DNA from: Duganella sp. 1411
GTDB taxonomy: Bacteria > Pseudomonadota > Gammaproteobacteria > Burkholderiales > Burkholderiaceae_D
DNA length: 64,000 nucleotides
Reading direction: 5' to 3'
Assembly (NCBI RefSeq): GCF_017833525.1
Contig: NZ_JAFICD010000001.1
Span: 2,764,647 to 2,828,646 of the forward strand
The position numbers were made by a program, and so were the translations under genes. Shown here piece by piece: positions 1-8,653 of the stretch. The notes below the pieces were generated by a model, which was not told the origin of the DNA, did no database searches, and saw only the letters and a program-made list of their open reading frames with translations. The number at the start of each line of letters is the position of its first letter. Positions within the stretch are counted from its first letter, which is position 1.

Positions 1-236
1 GTGGCCACCAGCACCGGCGTCAGCTCCTTGCGCGCGCGCATCGAGCGCAGCACCTCGAGGCCGTCCTTGCGCGGCAGGCCCAGGTCGAGCAGCACCAGGT
101 CGTAGGTCTGGGTCTGCAGCGCGGTGTCGGCCATGGCGCCGTCCTTGACCCAGTCCACCGCGTAGTGCTCGGCCCGCAGCAGGTCGAGCACCACCTCGCC
201 GATCATCGTGTCGTCTTCCACCAGCAGAAGTCGCAT
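1..236 (-). CDS. Response regulator, OmpR-type receiver domain (partial, 3' end outside window)
   Basis: The gene starts at the ATG complementary to 234-236 and runs off the left edge, so only about 78 residues are visible. They form a receiver domain: MRLLLVEDD carries the N-terminal acidic pair, and YDLVLLDLGLPRKDG contains the phosphorylatable aspartate (second D of LLDLG). The sequence up to LTPVLVA fits the OmpR/QseB/TctD class, which ends in a winged-helix DNA-binding domain not visible here. It lies 57 bp behind the Do-type protease on the same strand, so protease, regulator and probably a sensor kinase further left may be one envelope-stress operon. The receiver call is secure; the subfamily is inferred. 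Confidence 0.9.
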   Translation of the reverse strand, partial: MRLLLVEDDTMIGEVVLDLLRAEHYAVDWVKDGAMADTALQTQTYDLVLLDLGLPRKDGLEVLRSMRARKELTPVLVA

Positions 237-293
237 ATTGTGTTCCTTTCTTTTTGTTGTCGCGTTTCCGCCGGTCGGATGGTACGGCCTGGC

Positions 294-1823
294 TTAGCCC
301 AGACGCACCGGGATGAAGATTCTCTCATCTCCGCGCTGGATCAGCAACGCCACCGACTTGCCGGACTTGCCGACCACCTGGCGCACCTGGTCGACGCTGT
401 TGACCGCCAGCCCGTTGACCGACAGCAGCACGTCGCCCGGCTGGATGCCGGCGTTGGCCGCCGCGCCGGCCGCGTCCTCGATCACCAGGCCGCCGGGGAT
501 GCCGGACTGGCGCTTTTCCATCTGGTCGAGCGGACGCAGCGACAAGCCCAGCCGGAGCTTGGCCGCGCCCTGGTCGCCGCGCTCGGCGTCGACGGCGGCG
601 ACCTTGTCGCTGGCGTTGCCCAGGGTGGCGTTGAGCGACACCAGTTTGCCGTTGCGCCACACCTCCATGGCGATCCTAGAGCCCGGCTCGGCCAGGCCGA
701 CCATGGCCGGCAGGTCGATCGAGCTGACGATCTTCTGGCCGTTGACCGAGCGCACCACGTCGCCCGGACGCAGGCCGGCCTTGTCGCCCGGACCGCCGCG
801 CTCGACGTTGGCCACCAGCGCGCCCTCGGGCGTGGCCAGGTTGAACGAATCGGCGAAGCTCTGGTCGATCTCCTGCACCGTCACGCCCAGCTTGGCGTGT
901 TCGACCTTGCCCTTGGAGACGATCTGGTCCTTGATCTTGGTGGCGACGTCGATCGGGATCGCGAACGACAAGCCCTGGTAGCCGCCGGTCTGGCTGTAGA
1001 TCTGCGAGTTGATGCCGACCACCTCGCCGCGGGTGTTGAACAGCGGCCCGCCCGAGTTGCCGGGGTTGACGGCGACGTCGGTCTGGATGAACGGCACGTA
1101 CGAGTCGTCCGGCAGCGAGCGGCCCTTGGCGCTGACGACGCCGGCGGTGACGGTGTTGTCGAGGCCGTACGGCGAGCCGATGGCCAGCACCCACTCGCCC
1201 ACCTTCAGGTTGTCGGTCTTGGCCAGCGGCACCACCGGCAGGTTCTTGGCGTCGATCTTGAGCACGGCGACGTCGGTCTTCGGATCGGAGCCGAGCACCT
1301 TGGCGCGGAATTCGCGGCGGTCGGTCAGCTTCACGGTCACCTCGCGGGCGTCGCGCACCACGTGGGCGTTGGTCAGGATGATGCCGTCGGCGCTGATGAT
1401 GAAGCCCGAGCCGAGGCCGTGGGTCGGCATCTCGCGCTGGCCGCGCGGCTGCTGCTGGCCCTGGAAGCGGCGGAAGAATTCGAGGAACGGGTCGTCGCCG
1501 AAGGCGTCGCTGCGGCCCATGCCCTGCGGGCCGTTGCCGTCGTACGCGGTCTTGACGCTGCCGGTGACGTTGATGTTGACCACGGCCGGGCCGTTGTGGG
1601 CGGCCACCACGCTGAAGTCGGGCAGCGAGATCGGCGGCGCCGGCACCGCCGCGGGCGCGGGCTGGCTGGCGGCGGGGGCGCTGGCGGCGGCCACCGGGGC
1701 GCTGGCCGTGGCGTTGTTTTGGTGGACGACAACGGCACCTCCCGCGCCGATCGCGGCCAGCACGGCCACGGCGGCGACTGCGCGCTTGGCGGTCTTCGAT
1801 CCGGAAGAAGTAGTTTGGGACAT
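294..1823 (-). CDS. Do/HtrA-family periplasmic serine endoprotease (DegP/DegQ/MucD-like)
   Basis: This 509-residue protein is a periplasmic quality-control protease that degrades misfolded envelope proteins. A hydrophobic segment near the N-terminus (AVAAVAVLAAIGAGG) acts as a signal or anchor and is followed by an Ala/Pro-rich linker. The trypsin-like domain shows the full triad: His in LTNAHVV, Asp in KTDVAVLKID and Ser in GNSGGPL. Two PDZ domains follow, as in DegP/DegQ; the second ends near LLIQRGDERIFIPVRLG. The start was set at the ATG preceded by AGGAG five bases upstream; an upstream in-frame ATG lacks such a site. A two-component response regulator follows 57 bp downstream. Family assignment is firm, the choice among DegP, DegQ and MucD is not. 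Confidence 0.95.
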   Translation of the reverse strand: MSQTTSSGSKTAKRAVAAVAVLAAIGAGGAVVVHQNNATASAPVAAASAPAASQPAPAAVPAPPISLPDFSVVAAHNGPAVVNINVTGSVKTAYDGNGPQGMGRSDAFGDDPFLEFFRRFQGQQQPRGQREMPTHGLGSGFIISADGIILTNAHVVRDAREVTVKLTDRREFRAKVLGSDPKTDVAVLKIDAKNLPVVPLAKTDNLKVGEWVLAIGSPYGLDNTVTAGVVSAKGRSLPDDSYVPFIQTDVAVNPGNSGGPLFNTRGEVVGINSQIYSQTGGYQGLSFAIPIDVATKIKDQIVSKGKVEHAKLGVTVQEIDQSFADSFNLATPEGALVANVERGGPGDKAGLRPGDVVRSVNGQKIVSSIDLPAMVGLAEPGSRIAMEVWRNGKLVSLNATLGNASDKVAAVDAERGDQGAAKLRLGLSLRPLDQMEKRQSGIPGGLVIEDAAGAAANAGIQPGDVLLSVNGLAVNSVDQVRQVVGKSGKSVALLIQRGDERIFIPVRLG

Positions 1824-1967
1824 ATGCACTCCTGATTGAATGAGGTTTTTGTAGATGTATTCAATATGAGGCAAAAAACTTAGATGCCACTTAACATGTG
1901 TTGCGGATACAAATGCTTACGTTTTTGGTGATTTTTGCAATTTTTTCCGGGGCCGGTGGCGGCGCTT

Positions 1968-2017
1968 TGGCGGATTACGCTGCGCTAATCCGCCCTACGT
2001 GGAACCGTGGTTTGCTT
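1968..2017. repeat. Family A intergenic palindromic repeat, copy 1
   Basis: GGCGGATTA, an 8-base loop and TAATCCGCC form a perfect 9-bp stem at 1969-1994. It continues into CCTACGTGGAACCGTGG, the same flank (reverse complemented) that borders the copies near 34 kb. The element sits in the 299-bp gap between the protease and the Hsp20 gene. Nothing else recognisable was seen in that gap apart from an AT-rich run around 1915-1950. Confidence 0.85.
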
Positions 2018-2122
2018 GGGTTTGTGGTGCTGCCCGCCGGCGGCGTGGACGTGCAACTGGCCGGATTACCGGCCAGTTGGTCCTACTCATGTGCCACCGA
2101 AGGCGCACACCCTACATCAGGA

Positions 2123-2581
2123 TCACGCCGCTTGGCGCTGCTCCAGGGCGGCGACGTTGTCGCTGCCATCGATCACGATTTTACGTGGCTTCAGGGCTTC
2201 CGGCACTTCGCGCACCAGTTCGATGGTGAGCATGCCGTTGTCGAAGGACGCGCCGGTCACTTTGACGTGGTTGGCCAGCTGGAAGCGCTGCTCGAAGTCG
2301 CGCGCGGCGATGCCGCGGTGCAGATAGGTGCGCTCGGTGGCGTCCTTCTGCTTGCGGCCGACGACCTGCAGCGAATCGCGTTCGAAGGTGATGTCGATTT
2401 CCGACCGGCTGAAGCCGGCCAGCGCCATCACGATCCGGTACTTGTCTTCGGAGACGAGCTCGATGTTGTAAGGCGGGTAGCTTGGTGCGGAATCTCCCCG
2501 CTGGGCATCGTTCAGCAGTTGTGCCAGACGATCAAAACCGATAGCGGAACGATACAGAGGAGTCAGGTCAAAAGTACGCAT
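2123..2581 (-). CDS. Hsp20 / alpha-crystallin small heat-shock protein (IbpA-like)
   Basis: This 152-residue ATP-independent holdase binds unfolding cytoplasmic proteins. The N-terminus MRTFDLTPLYRSAIGFDRL is typical of IbpA/IbpB-type proteins. The alpha-crystallin domain runs from about PPYNIELVSEDKYRI to LTIELVREVPEALKPRKI and includes the conserved LAGFSRSEIDI segment and the C-terminal strand. The start is the ATG with AAAGGA eight bases upstream. A heat-shock-type promoter lies 70-97 bp upstream (separate entry). A longer in-frame extension upstream is not credible because it would run through that promoter. Confidence 0.95.
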   Translation of the reverse strand: MRTFDLTPLYRSAIGFDRLAQLLNDAQRGDSAPSYPPYNIELVSEDKYRIVMALAGFSRSEIDITFERDSLQVVGRKQKDATERTYLHRGIAARDFEQRFQLANHVKVTGASFDNGMLTIELVREVPEALKPRKIVIDGSDNVAALEQRQAA

Positions 2582-2650
2582 GATAAATATCCTTTTCAAG
2601 TTAAGCGATATGGAATCGTGGCCCCCAATCTGGGCAACCACTGAGTCCGA

Positions 2651-2678
2651 TATAGGTCGCTTTTGGCGGCTTTCAAGG
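2651..2678 (-). promoter_or_regulatory. Probable sigma32 (heat-shock) promoter for the Hsp20 gene
   Basis: Read on the minus strand, CCTTGAAA (about 2678-2671) is followed after 14 bases by CCTATAT (about 2657-2651). This resembles the RpoH consensus CTTGAAA / CCCCATNT with usual spacing. The inferred 5' leader is about 65 bases. The match is by eye only; the -10 half is weaker than the -35 half. Confidence 0.5.
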
Positions 2679-2816
2679 CCTTGAAAAACGCCTTCAACAT
2701 CCCCAGCGGCACACTTTTTTTGAACATTTTTGGATTTTTTTGCGGCGCCGTCGCCAGCTTCATCAATTGCCCCCGTGCTAAACTCTTTCTCTTGTCCAAC
2801 CTTCGTACGCCGCCTC

Positions 2817-4697
2817 ATGCCCCTTACCCGCGCCGCAATTGCCATCCTGTTGGCCACCGCCTTCAGCGCCCAGGCAGAAACGATCTCCGAGCAGCCCTAC
2901 CCGGGCACCATCGTGCTCAAAGTCGACGCCAGCAACTTCGCCCAGCAAATCTTCCGCGTGCGCCAGACCATCCCGGCCAAGCCCGGCAAGCTGACCTTGC
3001 TCTATCCGCAATGGGTGGTGGCCAACCACGGCCCCAGCGGCGCGCTCAACCAGTTCGCCGGCCTCAAGGCCAGCGCCAACGGCAAGCCGCTCGAGTGGAA
3101 GCGCGATCCGCTCAACGTCTGGGCCTTCGCCATCGACGTGCCGGCCGACGCCGGCGCGGTGGAGGTGGAATTCCAGTACCTGTCGCCGATCGAGGCCAAC
3201 CAGGGCCGCACCACCTTCACCGCCGACATCCTGGGCGTGCAGTGGCAATCGCTGGCGCTGTACCCGGCCGGCTACCGCAGCCGCGACATCACCGTGCAGC
3301 CGAACCTGACCGTGCCGCCCGGCTGGCAGTTCGGCAGCGCGCTGGAGACGGCCGCGCGCGTCGGCGACGAGATCGCCTTCAAGCCGCTCGACCTGGAAAC
3401 GCTGCTCGATTCGCCGCTGTTCGCCGGCCGCTATTTCCGCCGCATCGACCTCGATCCGGGCGCCAGGGTGCCGGTGCACCTGAACGTGGTGGCCGACAGC
3501 GCCGAGCAACTGGCGGCGACGCCGGAACAGATCGCGCCGCACCGCGCGCTGGTCCAGCAAGCCTACAAGCTGTTCGATTCGAAACACTACCGGCACTACG
3601 ACTTCCTGTTCGCCATCAGCGACGAATTCGGCGGCATCGGCCGCGAGCACCACGAGTCGAGCGAGAACGGCGTCAAGACCGGCTACTTCACCGAGTGGGC
3701 CAAGTACGAGGCGCGGCGCGAGTTGCTGGCGCACGAGTTCGCCCATTCGTGGAACGGCAAGTTCCGCCGCCCGGCCGGCCAGGACGTGCCCAACTTCAAC
3801 ACGCCGCTCGACAATTCGCTGCTGTGGGTGTACGAGGGCCAGACCCAGTACTGGGGCGCGGTGCTGGCCGCGCGCGCCGGCCTGATCTCGGCCGAGCACA
3901 CGCGCGACCTGCTGGCGGCCTCGGCCGCGCGGCTGGACCACGTCAAGGGCCGCGAGTGGCGCGCGGTGCAGGATACCACCTACGATCCGATCGTCAACGC
4001 GCGCCGCCCGCAGGTGTGGAACAACTGGCAGCGCGGCGAGGATTATTACCAGGAAGGCCAACTGATCTGGCTCGACGCCGACACCAAGATCCGCGAGCTG
4101 TCCGGCGGCAAGCGCTCGCTCGACGATTTCGCGCGCGCCTTCTTCGGCGTCGACGACGGCGTCCATGTCGCCAAGCACTACACGTTCGACGACGTGGTGG
4201 CGGCGTTGAACGCGGTGCAGCCGTACGACTGGGCGCCGTTCCTGCGCAGCCGCGTCGACGGCCACGGCCCCGGCGCGCCGCTCGACGGCCTGGCGCGTTC
4301 GGGCTGGAAACTGGTCTACACCGACCAGCAAACGCCGTTCCTCAAGGCCCAGGAGGAGCAGGGCAAATCGGCCAACTTCCAGTATTCGCTGGGCTTTTCG
4401 GTCGGCGCCGAGGGCAAGCTCGAGGCGTTCCAGTGGGAAGGCGTCGGCTTCAAGGCCGGCATGTCGGGCGGCTCGACCTTGCTCGCCGTCAACGGCCGCG
4501 CCTACAAGCCGGAGCTGCTGCGCGCGGCCGTCAGCGACGCCAAGGAGGGCACGGCGCCGATCCAGCTGCTGGTCAAGAAGGGCGCGCTGTACCAGACCTA
4601 CGCGCTCGACTACCACGGCGGCCTGAAGTACCCGCGCCTGGAACGGGTCAAGGGCGCGCCGGACCGGCTCGAGGCGATCCTGCGGCCGCTGAAGTAA
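2817..4697 (+). CDS. M61-family metallopeptidase (glycyl aminopeptidase type) with PDZ domain
   Basis: This 626-residue zinc peptidase is probably periplasmic. The start was set at MPLTRAAIAILLATAFSAQA, a clean signal peptide with an AQA cleavage site; upstream in-frame residues would bury it. The catalytic helix reads LLAHEFAHSWNGKFRRP, matching the M61 HExxH-type motif (H, E and H as ligands and catalyst). The downstream glutamate in WVYEGQTQYWG is the expected third zinc ligand. The C-terminal 110 residues contain a PDZ-like fold (YSLGFSV ... GMSGGSTLLAVNGRAY). M61 proteins remove N-terminal residues with a preference for glycine or alanine; the substrate here is unknown. No strong ribosome-binding site precedes the start. 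Confidence 0.92.
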   Translation: MPLTRAAIAILLATAFSAQAETISEQPYPGTIVLKVDASNFAQQIFRVRQTIPAKPGKLTLLYPQWVVANHGPSGALNQFAGLKASANGKPLEWKRDPLNVWAFAIDVPADAGAVEVEFQYLSPIEANQGRTTFTADILGVQWQSLALYPAGYRSRDITVQPNLTVPPGWQFGSALETAARVGDEIAFKPLDLETLLDSPLFAGRYFRRIDLDPGARVPVHLNVVADSAEQLAATPEQIAPHRALVQQAYKLFDSKHYRHYDFLFAISDEFGGIGREHHESSENGVKTGYFTEWAKYEARRELLAHEFAHSWNGKFRRPAGQDVPNFNTPLDNSLLWVYEGQTQYWGAVLAARAGLISAEHTRDLLAASAARLDHVKGREWRAVQDTTYDPIVNARRPQVWNNWQRGEDYYQEGQLIWLDADTKIRELSGGKRSLDDFARAFFGVDDGVHVAKHYTFDDVVAALNAVQPYDWAPFLRSRVDGHGPGAPLDGLARSGWKLVYTDQQTPFLKAQEEQGKSANFQYSLGFSVGAEGKLEAFQWEGVGFKAGMSGGSTLLAVNGRAYKPELLRAAVSDAKEGTAPIQLLVKKGALYQTYALDYHGGLKYPRLERVKGAPDRLEAILRPLK

Positions 4698-4772
4698 GCG
4701 CGACGCCAGCCGGTGGCGGCGGCGTGTTTTTCCGCCGCCATCCCGGTTATACTGGGGCATCCCCTGCCTCCG

Positions 4773-5732
4773 ATGGATGCCATGCCCGACACGATCGACA
4801 GCACCGACCCCGGCGGCGCCGCGCCGGCCGCCGTCTCCCCGGCCGAACTCGAACGGCTGCGCGCGTCCGACCGCGTGTTCCGCGCCCTGCTCGACCACGC
4901 GCCGATATTGATCTCCACCAAGGATTTGCAAGGCACCTTGCTGATGGCCAGCCGCCACTTCGAGATCCTCGACGGCTACGACCCGGCCAAGTTCATCGGC
5001 GCCAACGTGTTCGACCTGTTCCCGCCCGAGATCGCCGAGCAGCTGTGGCGCAACGACCGCAAGGCGGCGCTGGAAAAACGCGCGGTGCACGAGGAGGAAA
5101 GCGTCTACCACCGCGACAAGACCTTGCACACCTATACGACGGTGAAATTCCCGCTGTTCGACGACCACGGCGAGGTCTACGGCACCTGCGCCGTCTCGAC
5201 CGACATCACCGAGGCCAAGGCGGCGCGCTACGACAGCGTGACCGACGAGTTGACCGGCCTGAAGAACCGGCGCTACTTCAACATCCGCTTCACCGAGGAA
5301 CAAAAGCGCGCGCACCGCGACCGCCGCATGCTGACCCTGCTGCTGATCGACGTCGACCGCTTCAAGCAATACAACGACACCTACGGCCACCCGCAGGGCG
5401 ACCAGGTGCTCAAGGCGGTGGCCGACACGATGCGCCGCTCGCTGAACCGGCCGGGCGACCTGTGCTTCCGCATCGGCGGCGACGAGTTCGCCTGCCTGTT
5501 CGCCAGCGGCGGGCCCGACGAGAGCGCCGCGCTGGCCGAGCAGATCCGCGCCGGCGTGGCCGCGCGCATGATCGTGCACGAGGGCAACCCGCCGTCGGGC
5601 CACGTGACGTTGTCGCTGGGGCTGGCGTTCATCGACCCCGACTCCACGCTCGGCCAGGGCGCCATCTACGAGCTGGCCGACCAGGCGCTGTACCGGGCCA
5701 AGCACAAGGGGCGCAACACCGTCTCGCGCTGA
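4773..5732 (+). CDS. Diguanylate cyclase with N-terminal PAS domain
   Basis: About 319 residues. A PAS domain occupies roughly residues 30-145 (RALLDHAPILISTKDLQG to GTCAVSTDIT), followed by a GGDEF domain. The active-site loop reads RIGGDEFACLF, so the cyclase that makes c-di-GMP from two GTP should be active. An RxxD inhibitory site (RPGD) lies five residues before GGDEF, which predicts product inhibition. There is no membrane segment, so this is a cytosolic sensor; the PAS ligand cannot be told. ATG codons at 4773 and 4782 are both possible starts. The gene begins 75 bp after the M61 peptidase. Confidence 0.93.
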   Translation: MDAMPDTIDSTDPGGAAPAAVSPAELERLRASDRVFRALLDHAPILISTKDLQGTLLMASRHFEILDGYDPAKFIGANVFDLFPPEIAEQLWRNDRKAALEKRAVHEEESVYHRDKTLHTYTTVKFPLFDDHGEVYGTCAVSTDITEAKAARYDSVTDELTGLKNRRYFNIRFTEEQKRAHRDRRMLTLLLIDVDRFKQYNDTYGHPQGDQVLKAVADTMRRSLNRPGDLCFRIGGDEFACLFASGGPDESAALAEQIRAGVAARMIVHEGNPPSGHVTLSLGLAFIDPDSTLGQGAIYELADQALYRAKHKGRNTVSR

Positions 5733-5785
5733 CCCCGGACGGCGCGCGCGGGCGGTTTCGGACGGTTTTGGTGTATGCTGGCGAT

Positions 5786-6133
5786 ATGAACAAAGACACC
5801 GACATCCAACTGAGCGGGCCCTTCAAGGCCACCGACGGCGCCGGCCGCGCCCACGACGCCAAGGCGATCCGCATCTTCGACGAGGGCTACGGCGCGATCG
5901 ACGTCTACGTCGACTTCGCCGCCCCGATCAGCGGCTTGCACAAGGACAAATCGCTGATCGACGCCGTCGTCGCGCAGCTGCGCACGGTCGGCTACAAGGG
6001 CCCGGCGCTGACGGCCGGCGACCCGGTGCTGCAGGAGAGCAAGTTGCTGGTGCTCGAATCGCCCGACGAATTCAACACCTTCGCCGCCGGCAAGGGCTGG
6101 AAAGACCTGGCCGAGGAATTCGGCGACGAGTGA
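5786..6133 (+). CDS. Hypothetical protein, 115 residues
   Basis: I do not recognise this protein. It is acidic, starts MNKDTDIQLSGPFKATDG and ends DLAEEFGDE, and has no signal peptide or membrane segment. The sequence looks like a compact mixed alpha/beta cytosolic protein (AIRIFDEGYGAIDVYVDF, then a helix SLIDAVVAQLRTVGY). Codon use matches the neighbours, and the reading frame ends just before the Family B palindrome, which supports a real gene. It follows the diguanylate cyclase by 53 bp. Confidence 0.7.
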   Translation: MNKDTDIQLSGPFKATDGAGRAHDAKAIRIFDEGYGAIDVYVDFAAPISGLHKDKSLIDAVVAQLRTVGYKGPALTAGDPVLQESKLLVLESPDEFNTFAAGKGWKDLAEEFGDE

Positions 6134-6183
6134 TCTGTTAAACACCCCCGGCGCCTTGGGCGGTACGCCAGCCACGGCGTTTT

Positions 6184-6211
6184 GGGGTCGTACCCCACGG
6201 GGTACGACCCC
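6184..6211. repeat. Family B GC palindrome, copy 1 (likely bidirectional terminator)
   Basis: GGGGTCGTACCCC and GGGGTACGACCCC form a perfect 13-bp inverted repeat with a 2-base centre. The arms are also internally self-complementary (GGGG...CCCC). It lies between two convergent genes, the usual position of a bidirectional terminator, but lacks a T-tract. Confidence 0.85.
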
Positions 6212-6238
6212 GCCCGGCCGTGCGGGTTTGCCGGCCGC

Positions 6239-6997
6239 TCAACCCAGGTAGCGCCGGCTCCACACGGCGATCAGGTCGGCCACGTAGACGGCGTCCTCGC
6301 GCCGGGTCAGCAGGTGGTCGGCGCTGTCGAGCGAAACGAAGCTTTTCGGATGCTTGGCGGCCGTGAAGATGTCGACGGCGTTGCCGATCGGCACCGTGTC
6401 GTCGCCCGGCGCGTGCATCACCAGCAACGCGCGCCGCAGCGCCGCGATCTTCCCTTTTAAATTGTGCTCGGCGGCGTCCTCGATGAATTGCCGCTTGATG
6501 CGGAACGGCCGCCCGGCCAGTTGCACCTGGGCCTCGCCGTCGCGCGCGATGCGCTCCAGGTGCTCGCCGAACAGGCCCGTCACATGGGACGGATCGCTGG
6601 GCGCGGCGACGGTGACGACGGCGGCCACCTCCGGCATGCGCCCGGCGGCGGCCAGCACGGCCGCGCCGCCGAGGCTGTGGCCGATCAGCAGGCGCGGCGC
6701 CGCGTGGTGGGCGCGCAGGAAATCGGCGGCGGCCACCAGGTCGGCCAAGTTGGACGAGAAATTGGTGTTGGCGAACTCGCCCTCGCTCGCGCCCAGGCCG
6801 GTGAAATCGAAGCGCAGCACGGCGATGCCGTGGCCGGTGAGCGCCTGGGCGATGCGACTGGCGGCGAACACGTCCTTGCCACACGTGAAGCAGTGGGCGA
6901 ACAAGGCGTAGGCGTGGACGTCGCCGTCGGGCGCGTCGAGGCGCGCGGCCAGCATGGCGCCGTCGGCGCCGGGGAATTCCTGTCGTTGTGATCGCAT
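6239..6997 (-). CDS. Alpha/beta hydrolase (the type often fused to OsmC domains)
   Basis: 252 residues with an alpha/beta hydrolase fold. The nucleophile elbow is [15 protein letters not shown] (Ser in GHSLGG). The oxyanion region is [21 protein letters not shown], a signature I associate with the hydrolase half of hydrolase-OsmC fusion proteins. Here the OsmC half is absent and the protein ends at VWSRRYLG. The acid and base candidates are Asp in [11 protein letters not shown] and His in SADHLL. The start has AAGGAA upstream (GAAGGAACTTAT then ATG). The substrate is unknown; a short acyl ester is a guess. Confidence 0.88.
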   Translation of the reverse strand: MRSQRQEFPGADGAMLAARLDAPDGDVHAYALFAHCFTCGKDVFAASRIAQALTGHGIAVLRFDFTGLGASEGEFANTNFSSNLADLVAAADFLRAHHAAPRLLIGHSLGGAAVLAAAGRMPEVAAVVTVAAPSDPSHVTGLFGEHLERIARDGEAQVQLAGRPFRIKRQFIEDAAEHNLKGKIAALRRALLVMHAPGDDTVPIGNAVDIFTAAKHPKSFVSLDSADHLLTRREDAVYVADLIAVWSRRYLG

Positions 6998-7080
6998 ATA
7001 AGTTCCTTCGGTTGGCAGTGCCAAGAATACCCGAAACCCTGCGCAATATCTGAAACGCCATGGAACACCACTGCAACACA

Positions 7081-7147
7081 AGGGCGGATTAGCGCAGCGT
7101 AATCCGCCAATGCATGCGTTTCGACGACGCACGCATTGGCGGATTAC
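7081..7147. repeat. Family A palindromic repeat, copy 2 (compound)
   Basis: GGCGGATTAGCGCAGCG then TAATCCGCC forms the core hairpin. It is followed by a second inverted repeat, CCAATGCATGCG against CGCACGCATTGG, ending in another GGCGGATTA. It lies between the hydrolase start and the imuB stop, so it follows imuB and may end its transcript. Confidence 0.8.
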
Positions 7148-7174
7148 ATGTCTACCCGGCGTACAACCTCCACA

Positions 7175-8653
7175 TCACCCGAACAAGCCATGCAAATACC
7201 AGCGCGTGACGGCCTCGGGGTCGTTGCCGTCGCGTTCGCGGTACAACCAATAATGCGCGTGGTCCCTGCCCTCGGCCATGAAATAATCGCGCGTCTGCAT
7301 CTCCGCCCACCAGCCGGCCTCGATCTTCTCGCCGGTCGACACGATCGTCAGCGGCGACCCATAGAACGGCCGGTGCTCGCGCATCAGCAAGGGAATCGGC
7401 TTGGCCAGCAGCCACGCCGGGCGCGGCAGGCTGGGCAGGTCCGGCGGCAACTGCGCGCGGGCGTCGGCCGGCCGTATCTTCTGCTGCACGCCGACCCAGG
7501 CGTTGGCGTGCTCGGGCCGGTAATCGGCGCGCGGCGCGGCCTGCAACACGTTCTCCGGCCCCAGCCGCGCGGTCAGCAACTCGAGCAGGCGCTGCCAGTC
7601 CTCCTTGCCGCCGCCCGGCTCGGGGAACAAGCAATCGCTCGGCGGCGTCATCGGCGTCACCCTGGGCGCCTCCAGGCACAGGCCGATCACCGGCGCCTCG
7701 AGCACCTGCTTGGCCAGCCGCTCCTTGAGCAGGCGCACCAGATGCTCGTCGCGCCAGGTCGGCTCGGCCAGCACCACCTCGATCGCGGTGGGCGCGCGCG
7801 CGACGCGGCCGCGCTCGTGCTCCAGCAACAACACGACGCGCTCGACGGCGAGCTGGCGCGCGCTGAGCCAGCCGGTCAGTTGCAGCAGCAGGCGGCGCGC
7901 GCCGGACAGCAGCGCCTCGGCGTTTTCGACGCGGTCGAACAACTCGAGCTTGGCGCGGAAGCTGGCCGGCGCCGCCAGCCACTGGTGCAATTCCGGCCGC
8001 TCGCCGTGGGCGTCGTCCAGCATGTCGAGCAAGGCGCGGCCGCAGCGCCGCTGCAGGCCCGGGCGCGGCAGCGCGCGCGCCTGGCCCAGGGTCAGGCAGC
8101 CGATCCCCTCGAACCAGTCCAGGTAGGGCCGCGCCGGCGGCAACAGCCCGACCGGCAGGCGGCGCAGGCGCCGCGTCAGCGCCGCCATCGTCAGCGCGCG
8201 CCCGGCGTTGGCGCGCGCCAGCAGCCAGGCGCCGCGCGCGGTCGGCGCGCAACTGAGCGCGGCGGTGAAGCCGAGCGCGCGCAGGCTGGCGGCGATGTCG
8301 CGGCACAGCGCGCGCACGCCGCCGAACAGGCGCAGGCTGGCGCCCACGTCGAGCAGCAAGGTGGCCTCCTCGGCCTGCGCCAGTTGCGGCGTGTAGCGCA
8401 GCAGCGCCAGCGCCACCGCCTGCAGCGCCTCGGCCTCCCGCTGCGGCGCGCGCTGCTGGAAGCGCGCCTGCGGCGCCAGCATCAGCGCGCCGCCGCGGCG
8501 CATGCCCGGCTCGACGCCGGCCGCGCGCGCCGCCTCCGACAGCGCCGCCACGCGCTCTTGCTCGAGCACGACGGTGCACAGATCCTCAGACCAGCGCGGG
8601 CAAAATACCTCGAGCGGGAGCCGTGGCAGGTGTAGGGCGATCCAGAGGCGCAT
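7175..8653 (-). CDS. imuB: ImuB, catalytically inactive Y-family polymerase homologue of the SOS mutasome
   Basis: 492 residues, starting MRLWIALHLPRLPLEVF as ImuB proteins do. Active Y-family polymerases carry catalytic aspartates in this first strand (typically VDMDAF); they are missing here, as is normal for ImuB. In known systems ImuB bridges the beta clamp, ImuA and the error-prone polymerase DnaE2. A segment KLELF in the middle could be the clamp-binding peptide, which is an inference. It overlaps the end of imuA by 68 bp and must be co-transcribed with it from the LexA-controlled promoter. dnaE2, the usual third gene, is not next to it. Confidence 0.93.
   Translation of the reverse strand: MRLWIALHLPRLPLEVFCPRWSEDLCTVVLEQERVAALSEAARAAGVEPGMRRGGALMLAPQARFQQRAPQREAEALQAVALALLRYTPQLAQAEEATLLLDVGASLRLFGGVRALCRDIAASLRALGFTAALSCAPTARGAWLLARANAGRALTMAALTRRLRRLPVGLLPPARPYLDWFEGIGCLTLGQARALPRPGLQRRCGRALLDMLDDAHGERPELHQWLAAPASFRAKLELFDRVENAEALLSGARRLLLQLTGWLSARQLAVERVVLLLEHERGRVARAPTAIEVVLAEPTWRDEHLVRLLKERLAKQVLEAPVIGLCLEAPRVTPMTPPSDCLFPEPGGGKEDWQRLLELLTARLGPENVLQAAPRADYRPEHANAWVGVQQKIRPADARAQLPPDLPSLPRPAWLLAKPIPLLMREHRPFYGSPLTIVSTGEKIEAGWWAEMQTRDYFMAEGRDHAHYWLYRERDGNDPEAVTRWYLHGLFG

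Noticed and set aside
165..1835. Long open frame on the plus strand opposite the Do-type protease
   Set aside because: It is an antisense shadow of a gene with complete catalytic triad and PDZ domains; the translation is His/Arg/Val-rich nonsense without family features.
2596..2799. 67-codon frame MDKRKSLARG on the minus strand between Hsp20 and the M61 gene
   Set aside because: It spans the sigma32-type promoter and has no family similarity that I can see.
2663..6133. 1156-codon open frame on the plus strand
   Set aside because: It runs across the M61 peptidase and the cyclase in another phase; only its last 116 codons (from 5786) look like a real protein, which is reported separately.
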